Shown: one piece after another, positions 34,624 to 43,490 of the stretch | Layout: every line of letters starts with the position of its first letter | Position numbering within the stretch: position 1 is the stretch's first letter | Assembly (NCBI RefSeq): GCF_009930815.1 | Contig: NZ_CP022222.1 | Span: 1,406,501-1,470,500 of the forward strand | Reading direction: 5' to 3' | DNA length: 64,000 nt | Source: Bradyrhizobium sp. CCBAU 051011 | GTDB lineage: Bacteria > Pseudomonadota > Alphaproteobacteria > Rhizobiales > Xanthobacteraceae | Translations under genes and position numbers: made by a program | The notes under the pieces: model-generated | The model's database searches: none | The model's input: only the letters and a program-made list of their open reading frames with translations | What the model was told of the DNA's origin: nothing

Positions 34624-35574
34624 TCACCGCTCCCGACGATCATCCATTTGCGGCCGTCCGGTCCAAGCCCGATTGAGCCATTGGGTAGCCATGTCGAGCC
34701 GGGGCTTTCCTTGCAGCCGCGCCAGGGCTTCGTGGTAGGGCCCGGCGTAGCGGAGGCGGACCGGCAGATATGGATATACGCGGCCGATCCACCTCAGCGC
34801 TCGATCTGCGGCTCTCCGGTCGCGTTGGTCAAGATCGAGGCCGAAGCCGGTGCGCAGCCGCTCGGGCAACATCTGCGCGGTCAGGGCCAGATACCATCGC
34901 GGCGGCCGCAGCCACGGCCGCGCGCCAGAGAAGATCTGTTGGGCCACGTCGCGCGCCGCGGGGCTGACGGACAGGGTTTCGGATTGCGCCATCGCGGCGG
35001 TGTAATCCGCGAAGGATGACCAGTCCGCCGGCAAATCCTCGGGCTTCAGCCCGAACAATGACCCGAACAGCCGGCTTTCGGTCCAGTACCGCTCGCGCTC
35101 TTCCGCCGAGAGCGGTGGCAGGACAAGGTCGTGCGCCATGGCGGCGGTCTCGACCAGGGTGGCGTGAACCCAGCGCAGCGCGGCGACATCGTTGGCGCTG
35201 TAGAGTGAGCCTTTGGCAAAGCAGCCGATGGCCTCGGGCAAATTGCCGGAGATGCCGGCGTGCCGCCGGTGCAGGCGCCGGGCGGCGGCGGTTGCACTGT
35301 CGAGTGAACCGAACACCATCGTGAACATCACCTCGAAGGTGCGGTGAAAGCGGCCGATCGGGTCGGCAAAGGTGCGCGAGTGCTCGGCGATGGCGGCCGC
35401 AACCCAGGGATGCGCCAGTTGAAGCAGCAAGGCGCGTCCGGCGCCGAGAAAGATGACGGCTTCCCGGTCGATCCGCCACGTCACCGACGCAGGACCAAAA
35501 ATGCCCTCGTTCGGGCCGGCGGCGCCGGCCCTGACGACTTCGAGCGCAGACTCAAGATCACTTTCCGAGACCAA
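34624..35574 (-). CDS. DUF2236 / MpaB-like oxygenase family protein
   Basis: A 316-residue protein. The family pattern is clear: FLGAGRALLLQLAHPWVAAA (the conserved Gly-Arg-x-Leu-Leu-Leu-Gln-Leu-Ala-His-Pro block), GRFHRTFEVMFTMVFG, RRLHRRHAGI, and ALRWVHATLVETAAMAHDL, whose His and Arg match the predicted haem/latex-clearing-protein-type site. Members are haem or radical-type oxygenases acting on rubber, meleagrin-type or lipid substrates; most are uncharacterised. No export signal is visible. The neighbours give no metabolic context. Confidence 0.85.
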   Translation of the reverse strand: MVSESDLESALEVVRAGAAGPNEGIFGPASVTWRIDREAVIFLGAGRALLLQLAHPWVAAAIAEHSRTFADPIGRFHRTFEVMFTMVFGSLDSATAAARRLHRRHAGISGNLPEAIGCFAKGSLYSANDVAALRWVHATLVETAAMAHDLVLPPLSAEERERYWTESRLFGSLFGLKPEDLPADWSSFADYTAAMAQSETLSVSPAARDVAQQIFSGARPWLRPPRWYLALTAQMLPERLRTGFGLDLDQRDRRAADRALRWIGRVYPYLPVRLRYAGPYHEALARLQGKPRLDMATQWLNRAWTGRPQMDDRRER

Positions 35575-35629
35575 TTGGCAAACCTTCGAACCATCGACTT
35601 GCTTTTCGCGAGGCAGATTCTACCGCAAC

Positions 35630-36814
35630 TCAGCGGGCACGGGCAGACGCATCTTGCGCATCGGTAAAGCCAAACCAGGCGAGCGGCAATGCGAGCGCGC
35701 AGAGAACTGCCATCGCAACGAACGCCCCTCCCCCATAATTCGCGTAGAAAAAACCCGAGAACAGCGTCAGCGCAGCCGTCACCGCGCCTGAACCGAACGC
35801 GTAGGCGGCTTGAGCGGTCGCGGCCATGCGGGTCGGAATAAGAACCGCCATCATCCGCATGCAGGCGAGATGCAGCAGGGCAAATGTCAGTCCGTGAAGC
35901 GGCTGTACCACCGCGAGCGCCACTACTGAGGTCGTTGTCCCGGCGACCGACCAGCGGATGATTCCGGCCGCGGCCGCCAGCACCGCCGCGCCACGCGCGC
36001 CGAACCGGTTGAGCAATGCCGGGCCGACCAGGAAGAACACGATGACTTCTGAGGCGACGGCTTCCGACCACAGGACACTGATCACGGAGGTGTCTATGCC
36101 GGCATTGCTCCACCGGATCACGGCAAAGGCATCATGCATGGCGTGGCTGCCGTAGATCAGAGCCGAGACGAGGATCAGGATTCGAAACCGCGCAATCCCG
36201 AGCAGCCCGCGGATTTCGCGCGCAAGCTTCGATGCGCTGATATGCGGCGCAGTTGGAGTAGAAGCCCTGGGGACCAGCACAGTAGCGCCAGTGGCCGCGA
36301 TCAGCAGGGCCGCGTTCAGCCAGATCACACGCGTAAGGTCGCTGGAAGTAATGAGCTGTCCGATGATCAGCGTGCCGCAGACGAAAGCCGCGGACGCGGC
36401 ACCGCGGATCCAGCCGTATTCGAACGGCCTTCCCGCCATCTGGGGCCTGGCGGCGTTGACCGACAGCGCGTCGGCGATCGACGTCGTGGGAGCCAAAGCC
36501 GCTGCTTGCACCAACGCGACAAGCAACAATAACCAGAAGCCATCCGCGCGTAGCAGTGCCACGGCCGCTGCAGCCGCCAGGACCGTGCAGAATGCGAGCA
36601 CGAGGCGCAACGATTGCAGGAAGTCGGCGAACATCCCCACGAGTGGTCCTGCGACAAGGCGCACCAATAACGCCGCCGCCAGTATCAGTCCGATCTGCTC
36701 GGGCGTGAGCGATCTGGTTTCGAAATACTTTGGCCAGAATGGCGACGCCACGCCGAACGCCGCGTACAGCGTGGCGTAAAGCGCGATGTAGGCGAGCGGT
36801 CCGCTGACGCGCAT
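35630..36814 (-). CDS. MFS transporter (MFS_1-like, HcaT/NupG-type)
   Basis: A 394-residue integral membrane protein with twelve predicted transmembrane segments. It starts MRVSGPLAYIALYATLYAAFG and has FWPKYFETRSLTPEQIGLIL, the hallmark of the MFS_1_like group that includes the 3-phenylpropionate permease HcaT. Further recognisable parts are FEYGWIRGAASAAFVCG (the R-G..G signature in the middle loop) and HGLTFALLHLACMRMM. Start 36814 is chosen over 36829 because the family begins at this Met. The substrate is unknown, probably a small aromatic acid or nucleoside. It is divergent from the lytic transglycosylase gene. Confidence 0.87.
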   Translation of the reverse strand: MRVSGPLAYIALYATLYAAFGVASPFWPKYFETRSLTPEQIGLILAAALLVRLVAGPLVGMFADFLQSLRLVLAFCTVLAAAAAVALLRADGFWLLLLVALVQAAALAPTTSIADALSVNAARPQMAGRPFEYGWIRGAASAAFVCGTLIIGQLITSSDLTRVIWLNAALLIAATGATVLVPRASTPTAPHISASKLAREIRGLLGIARFRILILVSALIYGSHAMHDAFAVIRWSNAGIDTSVISVLWSEAVASEVIVFFLVGPALLNRFGARGAAVLAAAAGIIRWSVAGTTTSVVALAVVQPLHGLTFALLHLACMRMMAVLIPTRMAATAQAAYAFGSGAVTAALTLFSGFFYANYGGGAFVAMAVLCALALPLAWFGFTDAQDASARAR

Positions 36815-36937
36815 GTTCCAAAGTTCCACTCGGTAAAATTACGGGCGATAAGAACACTGCTCTGCCGCAGTTCGCCCGCGAAATTTCCACATCCAAATTC
36901 TAACCGACCGCCTTCACACACCATGGATGGAAAATTG

Positions 36938-37963
36938 ATGCGATATGTTTTCGCCGCCGTGATTGCTGTGTTTGTGATCGCGGTGGATCTTGAAAGTTCC
37001 GGCAATGGATCAATATGGGCCGAACCATCTTTCGTCGTTGCCGAAGCGCAATCGGAACCCGCTGCGGGAACAAATTCTCAGCCGGGAACTGCGACCGCAT
37101 CGGCGGAGTCTTCGCAACAACTGGACGCGACGAACGTCGTTTCTGCGCCAGACGAGAAGACAACGGCAGCCGATGCCAATGCTCATGCAGCCGCCTCGAT
37201 CAACGAGGAGCCCTCATCAGCGGATGTGATCTGCGAAGCGGTGAGGACGGCCGCCGAGGACAACGATATTCCGATCGGATTCTTCGTGCGCCTGCTCTGG
37301 CAGGAAAGCAGGTTTAAAGCGACGGAAGTCAGTTCCGCAGGCGCGCGAGGCATCGCGCAGTTCATGCCGCAGACGGCAGTCGAGATGGGCTTGAAAAACC
37401 CGTTCGATCCGCTGCAGGCGATCCCGGCCTCGGCAAAATTCCTTCGCAAGCTGCATAATCAGTTCGGCAATCTCGGGCTTGCGGCGGCTGCGTATAATGC
37501 AGGCGGCGGCCGGATCGAGAAGTGGCTGTCGCGACGCGGTGGCTTGCCGAAGGAGACGCGCGCTTACGTCAAGATCATCACGGGTCACAAGGCCGAGGCC
37601 TGGATCGACGAGGAAAGCACCGTCCACATGCCGACCGATCTGCCGCACAAGGCGCCATGCGAGGGCGTCGGCGGCTTGTCGCGGCAAGACCAGGTCGCCA
37701 CTGTCAATGTCGACCTGACGCCTGCGGCCAGCGCGATGGTGCGCAAGGCGGAAGCCGGCGAGGTCGAGGAGAAGAAGTACGCGGCCGTCAGGAAGCTGCG
37801 CGTTGCGGCGAGTTCGGTAGCCCGACGCGTCCGTGCGGCGGCGAGCAAGGCCAAGGCACGCGTTGTGCTGCTGGCAGCGCGGAAATCAGGGAAGAAATCC
37901 GCCGTGCGCCTCGCATCGGAATCTTCCGGCCGAAAATCATCGAGGGCGGCGCGGGAGTTGTAA
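36938..37963 (+). CDS. Lytic transglycosylase, SLT-domain
   Basis: A 341-residue peptidoglycan-cleaving enzyme. Residues 1-25 are a signal or membrane anchor (MRYVFAAVIAVFVIAV); the next 70 residues are a low-complexity Ser/Ala/Glu linker. The SLT domain follows: PIGFFVRLLWQESRFKATEV contains the catalytic Glu, then SAGARGIAQFMPQTA and GLAAAAYNAGGGRIEKWL. The C-terminal tail is Lys/Arg/Ala-rich and may bind cell-wall polymers or DNA. The frame also includes an ATG at 36923. It would cut glycan strands to the anhydro form in the periplasm. The Lys-rich tail is unusual for this family. Confidence 0.9.
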   Translation: MRYVFAAVIAVFVIAVDLESSGNGSIWAEPSFVVAEAQSEPAAGTNSQPGTATASAESSQQLDATNVVSAPDEKTTAADANAHAAASINEEPSSADVICEAVRTAAEDNDIPIGFFVRLLWQESRFKATEVSSAGARGIAQFMPQTAVEMGLKNPFDPLQAIPASAKFLRKLHNQFGNLGLAAAAYNAGGGRIEKWLSRRGGLPKETRAYVKIITGHKAEAWIDEESTVHMPTDLPHKAPCEGVGGLSRQDQVATVNVDLTPAASAMVRKAEAGEVEEKKYAAVRKLRVAASSVARRVRAAASKAKARVVLLAARKSGKKSAVRLASESSGRKSSRAAREL

Positions 37964-37980
37964 CGCTATTCCTCAAACGA

Positions 37981-38008
37981 AAAAAGCCCGCGAGGATCGC
38001 GGGCTTTT
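37981..38008. terminator. Intrinsic bidirectional terminator
   Basis: AAAAAGCCCGCGA, a GGA loop and TCGCGGGCTTTT form a GC-rich stem flanked by A- and T-runs. It lies 17 bp after the transglycosylase stop and 16 bp before the stop of the convergent secreted-protein gene, so it can end transcription from both sides. This is the clearest intrinsic terminator of the window. Confidence 0.93.
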
Positions 38009-38024
38009 ATCTCGTGAGTCTGCT

Positions 38025-38336
38025 TTACCAGCCGCTGCCGAAGCTGAAGGTTACGCCAGGGCCGCCGTAGTGGCGGTGACCATAGTAGCGGGGACCGTAA
38101 TAGCCATACGCGCGCGGCGCGTAGTAGTTATAGCTCCTGTAATAGGGCCGGTAGTGATGATGGCGCCAGTGGTGGTGATGACGCCAGTGGCGGTGCTGGG
38201 CGCTGAAATCGGTGGAAGTCTGGGCGGCATTCGTCGCGCTCTTTGCCTTCACCGCATTGTCGGCGGCGTTGGCTGCGGAACCTCCCATCAGCGCAGCAGC
38301 ACCAACGGCGAATACGATAGCTAGCTTCTTCATCAT
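38025..38336 (-). CDS. Small exported His/Tyr-rich protein
   Basis: A 103-residue protein. Signal peptide MMKKLAIVFAVGAAALMGGSAANA, then a short Ala/Thr spacer and a tail of dense His, Tyr, Arg and Gly (HRHWRHHHHWRHHHYRPYY, then repeated YYGP/YYGHRHYGG). The histidine clusters could bind metal ions; no domain is recognised. Similar tiny secreted proteins are frequent in Bradyrhizobium. Two tandem ATGs are possible starts. Confidence 0.75.
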   Translation of the reverse strand: MMKKLAIVFAVGAAALMGGSAANAADNAVKAKSATNAAQTSTDFSAQHRHWRHHHHWRHHHYRPYYRSYNYYAPRAYGYYGPRYYGHRHYGGPGVTFSFGSGW

Positions 38337-38495
38337 CGAACTCCAGTAAACGTGTCTGGGGCTAACCAGCCGGCGCGCCTGACGTTCCGGTGTGCGACAT
38401 AACGCTCCTTGAACAAATATTCACGAAGATGAACGCGAAGTTCCTGCGACAAGAGTAGCGTTGTCCGGCGATGAGTCGCGGCGTAATGATTCGTT

Positions 38496-38738
38496 GTGAT
38501 CGAAAAGCAGCGACATTGCCGATGTGGCGCGATCTACCATCGCACCGAAGCGATAGCGCCCTCGCGCGAGATCGACAGCTTTGAGTGCACGGCCTGCGGC
38601 ACCACGCTCGAAACATGGGACAGCGCGTGGGTGCCGACCTATCGGCTGATCAGCAGCCCGACAGTCAAGTCAACAGACGACGACGGCGCGCACGAATCGG
38701 ACGCCGCCTGCAAGGCTATTCCACCGCAGCAAACGTAA
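38496..38738 (+). CDS. Small zinc-ribbon-like protein
   Basis: An 80-residue protein with GTG start. Cys8 and Cys10 (HCRCGAIY) and Cys31 and Cys34 (FECTACG) would form a small zinc ribbon. The sequence between them has IDSFECTACGTTLETWDSAW, which I recognise as conserved among rhizobial hypothetical proteins. The C-terminus is polar. It overlaps the convergent secreted-protein gene by 23 nt at its 3' end. Function unknown. Confidence 0.7.
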   Translation: MIEKQRHCRCGAIYHRTEAIAPSREIDSFECTACGTTLETWDSAWVPTYRLISSPTVKSTDDDGAHESDAACKAIPPQQT

Positions 38739-39219
38739 CGGCGATCGTATCCGGGGAAACGCCGCTCACCTGCAGCACCACCGGGCTCGCGTCGAGATCG
38801 AGCCGCACGCTCTTGCGCATACCCGGGCAATCGCCGCGGCCGGTGCTGCCGACGGAGCGGGCGTAGCGGCCGTTCTCGATCACATCGATCCAGGCATCCT
38901 CCGACAAGGTGATCTGGTAAATGCCGGGCTTTGATAGCGCTGGCAGGCGTACCATGCCGCCGTGCCATGGCTCGGTTCGTGGCTTGCGCTCCGGCGGCAT
39001 GGCGAAGGAGGCCTGCGCTCCCGGCTGCGGGCGGATCAGGAGCGCGCCTGATGGCAGCGCCGCCAGGGTCTCGCCCGCGGCAATCGCGGGCTTGTCCGCC
39101 GCCGCAAACGCTGCGCGTTCGCTTGCCAAGGACCATGCGAATTTTTCGCAGCCGTCATCAGCCGCGACCGGTTCGAGCAAGGCAATCAGCGCGACGGCGA
39201 CGAGGAAGGAGCGAAGCAT
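38716..39219 (-). CDS. Exported protein of unknown function
   Basis: A 167-residue protein from ATG 39219 (MLRSFLVAVALIALLEPVAA), a clear signal peptide; a longer open frame starts at 39285 but overlaps the upstream gene without support. The mature part has CEKFAWSLASERAAF, PQPGAQASFAMPPERKP, KPGIYQITLSEDAWIDVI and GDCPGMRKSVRL, giving a beta-rich profile. It lies 10 bp after the decayed binding-protein gene and may belong to the tungstate transcript. I do not recognise the family. Confidence 0.72.
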   Translation of the reverse strand: MLRSFLVAVALIALLEPVAADDGCEKFAWSLASERAAFAAADKPAIAAGETLAALPSGALLIRPQPGAQASFAMPPERKPRTEPWHGGMVRLPALSKPGIYQITLSEDAWIDVIENGRYARSVGSTGRGDCPGMRKSVRLDLDASPVVLQVSGVSPDTIAVTFAAVE

Positions 39220-39229
39220 CGAAAGTCTC

Positions 39230-40035
39230 CTACTTCGGCAGAGCCGGCGCGGCAAAGCCGTGCTTTGCCAGCATGCGCTGGCCATCCGCCGACAGGATGA
39301 ACAGCGCGAATTTGTACGCCGGTGCCGAGGCGCCGTTCAGCACGGTCAGGCCGTAATCGGCGCCGACCGCGAGCGCATCGGGCAGTTGCACGATCTGCTG
39401 CGCCGGATTCTCGCGCTGCGCGGCGAGCGCGTTGGTGCAATAGGTCAGAAAGATATCGGCGGCGTTTTGCGCGATGAGCTCGCCATAGATCGAGCGGCCG
39501 TGCGGCGCGGGCGGGCTCGTGGGACCGCCGGTGAGCTGCAGCACTTTGTTCTCCAGCGTCGCTAATGCGCCGGGTTCTGATCTTCTCGGCTTTACCAAAA
39601 ACCTCCCAGGCGCAATCGCCCGACGGATCGGCCTTTGGCGTCGAGGTGCCGAGCTTCACTTGCGGGTCGAGCATGCGGTCCATGAGCGTGGCCGGCGCGA
39701 CGTCGAGACCGGGCCGCACCAGCGCGCACAGCCGGCTGCGCGCGAACAGCACCACCGCCCCGCTGCGGTTCTCCTGCGCGAGCGCCTGCGGGTGCTCCAT
39801 GTTGGCGGAGGCAAACACCTCCGCCTTGGCACCCGCCGCGATCTCGTCCTTCAGCAAACCGGAGGCGCCGAATTTTGCCTGCACCTTGCCGAGGTTTGCG
39901 GCTTCAAACGCCTTTGCCACCTCGCTCAATGCGGCGCGCAAGCTGCCGGCGGCGTGAGCAACACCGTTTCCTCTGCCATCGCCGGCGCCATCGTGACCAG
40001 GAGAACCGCGAACGCCGCCGAAAACCGGCCTGCAT
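39230..40035 (-). pseudogene. ModA-like molybdate-binding protein gene, frameshifted
   Basis: Three frames together give a molybdate/tungstate binding protein. The original ATG at 40035 overlaps the tupA stop as TGATG. A signal-like FSAAFAVLLVTMAPAMAEE lies in a second frame; AAGSLRAALSEVAKAFEAAN to AWEVFGKAEKIR lies in a third, entered by a shift near 39958. A further shift near 39574-39578 leads to PGALATLENKVLQLTGGP and a normal C-terminus ending KHGFAAPALPK. Each lesion is one base. A sequencing error could explain one of them but hardly three. The conserved blocks AKFGASGLLKDEI and TSTPKADPSGD are otherwise intact, so decay is recent or the sequence needs checking. Confidence 0.82.
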
Positions 40036-40868
40036 CACGCGCCGGAATCGCTGGCGTTGGGATAGAACAACTGCTCGCCGTTGATCTTGTAATCGGCGAT
40101 CGCCTTCTGGCCCTCGGATGATACCAGCCAGTCGATCAACTGCTGGCCGAGATCTTTCTTGACGCTCGAATGCTTCTCCGGACTAACCAGCATGACGCCG
40201 TACTGGTTGAACAGCCGCTTGTCGCCTTCGACGGCAACGACGAGATCGCCGCGATTCTTGAACGACAGCCAGGTGCCGCGATCGGCGAGCACATAGGCGT
40301 TCGAGGCGGACGCGGTGTTGAGCGCCGCGCCCATGCCCTGCCCGATCTCCTTGTACCAGGGACCCTTGTCTCTCGCGATATCGACCCCGGCAACTTTCCA
40401 GAGGTTCACTTCCGCCTGATGGGTGCCAGACTTGTCGCCGCGGGAAATAAAATCGGAACCCTTGGCCTTGATCGCGGAAAGCGCCGCGACGATGTCCTTC
40501 GAGCCCTTGATGCCGGCCGGATCGCTCTTCGGGCCGACCAGGATGAAGTCGTTGTACATCACCGGATAGCGCTTGACGCCAAAGCCTTCGGAAACGAATT
40601 TTTCTTCCGCAGGTTTGGCGTGGACGAACACGACGTCGGCATCGCCCCGGCGTGCGCTATCGAGCGCCTGTCCGGTGCCTTGCGCCACCACCTTCACGTC
40701 GATGCCGGTCTTGGCCTTGAACATCGGCAGGATGTGGCCGAACAGGCCGGAATCCTGCGTCGAGGTGGTCGAGGCGACCACGATCGATTTGTCCTGCGCG
40801 ACGGCGTGACCTGCGAAAACCAGACTGGCAGTCGCTGCAATCAGCAAACGGCGGGTGAGCGTGTTCAT
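40035..40868 (-). CDS. tupA: Tungstate ABC transporter substrate-binding protein
   Basis: A 277-residue periplasmic binding protein. Signal peptide to about residue 24 (SLVFAGHAVAQ). The oxyanion-binding start IVVASTTSTQDSGLFGHILP is the TupA hallmark; DVVFVHAKPAEEKFV, DFILVGPKSDPAGI and ISRGDKSGTHQAE complete the site. It delivers tungstate (with high selectivity in characterised relatives) to the TupB permease. The gene follows tupB and tupC in the same direction. Its stop overlaps the decayed ModA-like gene. Confidence 0.93.
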   Translation of the reverse strand: MNTLTRRLLIAATASLVFAGHAVAQDKSIVVASTTSTQDSGLFGHILPMFKAKTGIDVKVVAQGTGQALDSARRGDADVVFVHAKPAEEKFVSEGFGVKRYPVMYNDFILVGPKSDPAGIKGSKDIVAALSAIKAKGSDFISRGDKSGTHQAEVNLWKVAGVDIARDKGPWYKEIGQGMGAALNTASASNAYVLADRGTWLSFKNRGDLVVAVEGDKRLFNQYGVMLVSPEKHSSVKKDLGQQLIDWLVSSEGQKAIADYKINGEQLFYPNASDSGA

Positions 40869-40878
40869 TCGTTTCTCC

Positions 40879-41607
40879 TCAAATCAATAGTTCACCGGCG
40901 AGGAACGCCCTCGCCTCGAGAGTTCGCGGCGCGTCGAAGAACGACGCGGCCGCGCCGGTCTCTACGATGCGGCCGCGGTGGAGCATCACGACCTCGCCGG
41001 CGAGCCTGCGCGCCTCGCCGAAATCGTGGGTCGCCATCACGACCTTGATGTTGCGTTCGCTGACCGCACGGATGATGTCTTCCACCGCCTTAGTCGCGAC
41101 CGGATCGAGGCTCGCGGTTGGCTCGTCCAGGAACAGCACCGCGGGATCGCGCGCCAGCGCGCGGGCCAGCGCCAGCCGCTGCTGCTCGCCGCCGGAGAGT
41201 CGACGCGCGGCGCGGCCGGCGAGCCCGTGCAAGCCGACCAGTTCGAGCAGTTCATCCGTGCGGCGCGTATGCTCCGCCCGTGGGATGCCGGCAGCGCGCA
41301 GCGCAAACCGGATGTTGGCGGCAGCGCTGCGCCGAAGCATAGCCGGGCGTTGAAACACGATCGCGCGCTTGAGCGGCGGGACGTTTTCCAGCCCGCCCCA
41401 GGTGATGCGCCCGCGGGACGGCGCGAGCAGTCCCATCGCCACGCGCAGCAGCGTCGATTTGCCCGAACCGTTCGGGCCGATCAGCACCGTCGGCGCACCC
41501 GGCGCCAGCGTGAGCGCGATATCGTCGAGGATCGTGACGCCGCCGGCCGCAACCGTGACGCCATCGAATTCAATCGGCAGTTCGCTTGACGGCGCGCGCA
41601 TGGTCAT
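40879..41607 (-). CDS. tupC: Tungstate ABC transporter ATP-binding protein
   Basis: A 242-residue ATPase. Walker A is IGPNGSGKSTLLR, the signature RRLSGGEQQRLALARAL, Walker B VLFLDEPTASLDP, and the H-loop VVMATHDFGEARRL. Start 41607 (MTMRAPSSELP) overlaps the tupB stop as ATGA; the open frame continues far upstream through tupB, but in the wrong reading frame for any domain, so that extension is rejected. It powers uptake through TupB. Confidence 0.93.
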   Translation of the reverse strand: MTMRAPSSELPIEFDGVTVAAGGVTILDDIALTLAPGAPTVLIGPNGSGKSTLLRVAMGLLAPSRGRITWGGLENVPPLKRAIVFQRPAMLRRSAAANIRFALRAAGIPRAEHTRRTDELLELVGLHGLAGRAARRLSGGEQQRLALARALARDPAVLFLDEPTASLDPVATKAVEDIIRAVSERNIKVVMATHDFGEARRLAGEVVMLHRGRIVETGAAASFFDAPRTLEARAFLAGELLI

Positions 41608-42296
41608 CCCGCCAGTCGCTCGCCGGCCCGGCGCACGCTCCAGGCCAGCGCGTTGACGGCGATTACGATTGAAATCAGCACGAGGCCGAGGCCGACCGCG
41701 AGCGGCAGGTCGCCCTTGGAAGTTTCCAGCGCAATCGCCGTCGTCATCGTGCGGGTAAAGCCTTCGATGTTGCCGCCGACGATGATGATGGCGCCGACTT
41801 CCGCCGCGGCGCGACCGAAGCCGGCGAGCAGCGCGGTGACGAGGCTGAAGCGCGCATCCCAGATCAACGCCGCGACGCGACCGATCGGGCCGAGATTCAT
41901 CGCGGTCAGTTCGTCGCGGTATTCGATCCAGAGATCCTCGATGGTCTGGCGTGTCAGCGCGGCGATAATCGGCATGACCAGCACGGTCTGCGCGATGATC
42001 ATGGCGCCTGCCGTGAACAGCAGGCCGAACGAACCCAGCGGCCCGGAGCGCGACAGAGCCAGATAGACCGCGAGACCGACGACGACCGGCGGCAGGCCCA
42101 TCAAGGCGTTGAGCAGGACGATGACGCCCTGGCGGCCGGGGAATTTCGTCAGCGCGATGAGGGCGCCGAGGGGAATCCCGATCAGCGCCGCCAGCGCCAC
42201 CGCGGACAGGCTGACATAGAGCGACAGCCGCACGATGGCGAACAGCGCGGGGTCGCCGGAGAGCACGAGTTGAATGGCTGAAACGTCGCTGGGCAT
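41604..42296 (-). CDS. tupB: Tungstate ABC transporter permease
   Basis: A permease of about 230 residues with five to six transmembrane helices, start at 42296 (MPSDVSAIQLVLSGDP). The binding-protein-dependent transport signature is visible around FGRAAAEVGAIIIVGGNIEG, and the N-terminal helices include RLSLYVSLSAVALAALIGIP. The gene opens the reverse tup transcript, and its upstream region is shared with the divergent regulator. Longer starts at 42341 and 42365 exist but would run into the regulator gene. Confidence 0.92.
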   Translation of the reverse strand: MPSDVSAIQLVLSGDPALFAIVRLSLYVSLSAVALAALIGIPLGALIALTKFPGRQGVIVLLNALMGLPPVVVGLAVYLALSRSGPLGSFGLLFTAGAMIIAQTVLVMPIIAALTRQTIEDLWIEYRDELTAMNLGPIGRVAALIWDARFSLVTALLAGFGRAAAEVGAIIIVGGNIEGFTRTMTTAIALETSKGDLPLAVGLGLVLISIVIAVNALAWSVRRAGERLAG

Positions 42297-42328
42297 GGGA
42301 ATTTCCGTTCGGCAGACATCTTGCGCAG

Positions 42329-42376
42329 ATGGTCCTGACATGGTCAATTTGCGGAAATGCTGCATTCAGGTGCATA
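42329..42376. promoter_or_regulatory. Candidate operator between tupB and its divergent regulator
   Basis: The 83-bp space between the two starts holds two direct repeats: ATGGTC at 42329-42334 and 42340-42345 (11 bp apart, one helical turn), and TGCATT/TGCATA at 42361-42366 and 42371-42376. One-turn spacing is compatible with a dimer or tandem binding site for the HTH regulator. This is visual evidence only. Confidence 0.35.
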
Positions 42377-42379
42377 TTC

Positions 42380-43273
42380 ATGCCTATGCGGGAACTCCTG
42401 ACGACTGACGAAGCTGCGGACTATCTGCGGCTCTCGGAACGCAAGCTTTACGAGCTGGTGGCGGACCGCGCGGTGCCTTGCAGCAAGGTGACCGGGCGCT
42501 GGCTGTTTTCGCGCGCCGCGCTGGACCGCTGGGTCTCCGCGGGCCTGATCGCGCCGGCCGGCCTGGCGCAGGTGTCGGCGCCCCCCATCGTCGGCGGCAG
42601 CCAGGATCCGCTGCTGGAATGGGGCTTGCGCGAAAGCAATTCGGGGCTGGCCAGCCTGCCCGAGGGCAGCGAGGAAGGGCTGCGGCGGCTGACGCGTGGC
42701 GAGGTGATGATCGCGGCGATCCATTTGCATCGGCTGGACGGCGACGATGAGCGAGCCAATGTCGACGCGGTCGCCGATGCGCCGGGATTGCACGATGCCG
42801 TCGTGCTCGGTTTTGCCCGGCGCGAGCAGGGCATTCTGGTTGCCACAGGCAATCCGCTTGATCTGAGCGACATGGCCTCGATCGCCACCTCGCGCGCCCG
42901 CATGGCGCAGCGTCCAGCGGGCGCCGGCGCGCAATTGCTGCTGCTGGCGCTGCTCGCGCGCGCCGGCATCGCGCTCGACGATCTGAAACTGGCGAAGCCA
43001 GCGTTTCCGACCGGCCCCGATATCGCGCAGGCCATCCGAGTGGGCCGGATCGATTGCGGCATCGCTACCAGAAGCGTGGCGAAATCGTCGGGGCTCGACT
43101 TCTTGCCGCTCGTCTGGGAGCGCTTCGACCTCGTCATGCGGCAGCGCGACTATTTCATGAAGGGGCCGCAGGCGCTGTTCGACTTCATGCGCGAGGTGGG
43201 CTTTCGCGATCGGGCCGCCGACCTTGGCGGCTACGACGTGAGCGAGGCCGGCGCGGTGCGGCTAGTGAACTAG
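42380..43273 (+). CDS. HTH regulator fused to a binding-protein-like domain
   Basis: A 297-residue regulator. Residues about 4-55 are an excisionase/MerR-like HTH (LLTTDEAADYLRLSERKLYE, VPCSKVTGRWLFSRAALDRW). The rest resembles a periplasmic-binding-protein core (PBP-like, PF12727 type), with DAVADAPGLHDAVVLGFARR, LLLALLARAGIALDDL and GLDFLPLVWERFDLVM. Start 42380 has AGGTG seven bases upstream. Divergent position next to tupBCA argues that it senses molybdate or tungstate directly through the binding domain and controls the transporter. It plays the part ModE has in other bacteria, without the Mop domain. Confidence 0.88.
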   Translation: MPMRELLTTDEAADYLRLSERKLYELVADRAVPCSKVTGRWLFSRAALDRWVSAGLIAPAGLAQVSAPPIVGGSQDPLLEWGLRESNSGLASLPEGSEEGLRRLTRGEVMIAAIHLHRLDGDDERANVDAVADAPGLHDAVVLGFARREQGILVATGNPLDLSDMASIATSRARMAQRPAGAGAQLLLLALLARAGIALDDLKLAKPAFPTGPDIAQAIRVGRIDCGIATRSVAKSSGLDFLPLVWERFDLVMRQRDYFMKGPQALFDFMREVGFRDRAADLGGYDVSEAGAVRLVN

Positions 43274-43490
43274 AACACGGACAGGTCGAGCGCGCTAACC
43301 TAATATTGCGCCTGCCATGCGGGATGCTGTGGTTCAGGAGCAGACAAAGATCAAAGGCGTCGCTGTAGTTGCTACCGCGATCAGGGTCAGCAACATCAGG
43401 GTCGCAAGAATTGCGGCTTACCGCGTTTTCGCTGAATTGAGCCGACTCAGTGAAGGCAGCGATTGTTCAGGATAGTCGGGGCAGCTAACC

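Noticed and set aside
41608..42381. Long N-terminal extension of the tungstate ATPase frame
   Set aside because: The extension is the out-of-frame shadow of tupB; the ATPase begins at the ATGA overlap.
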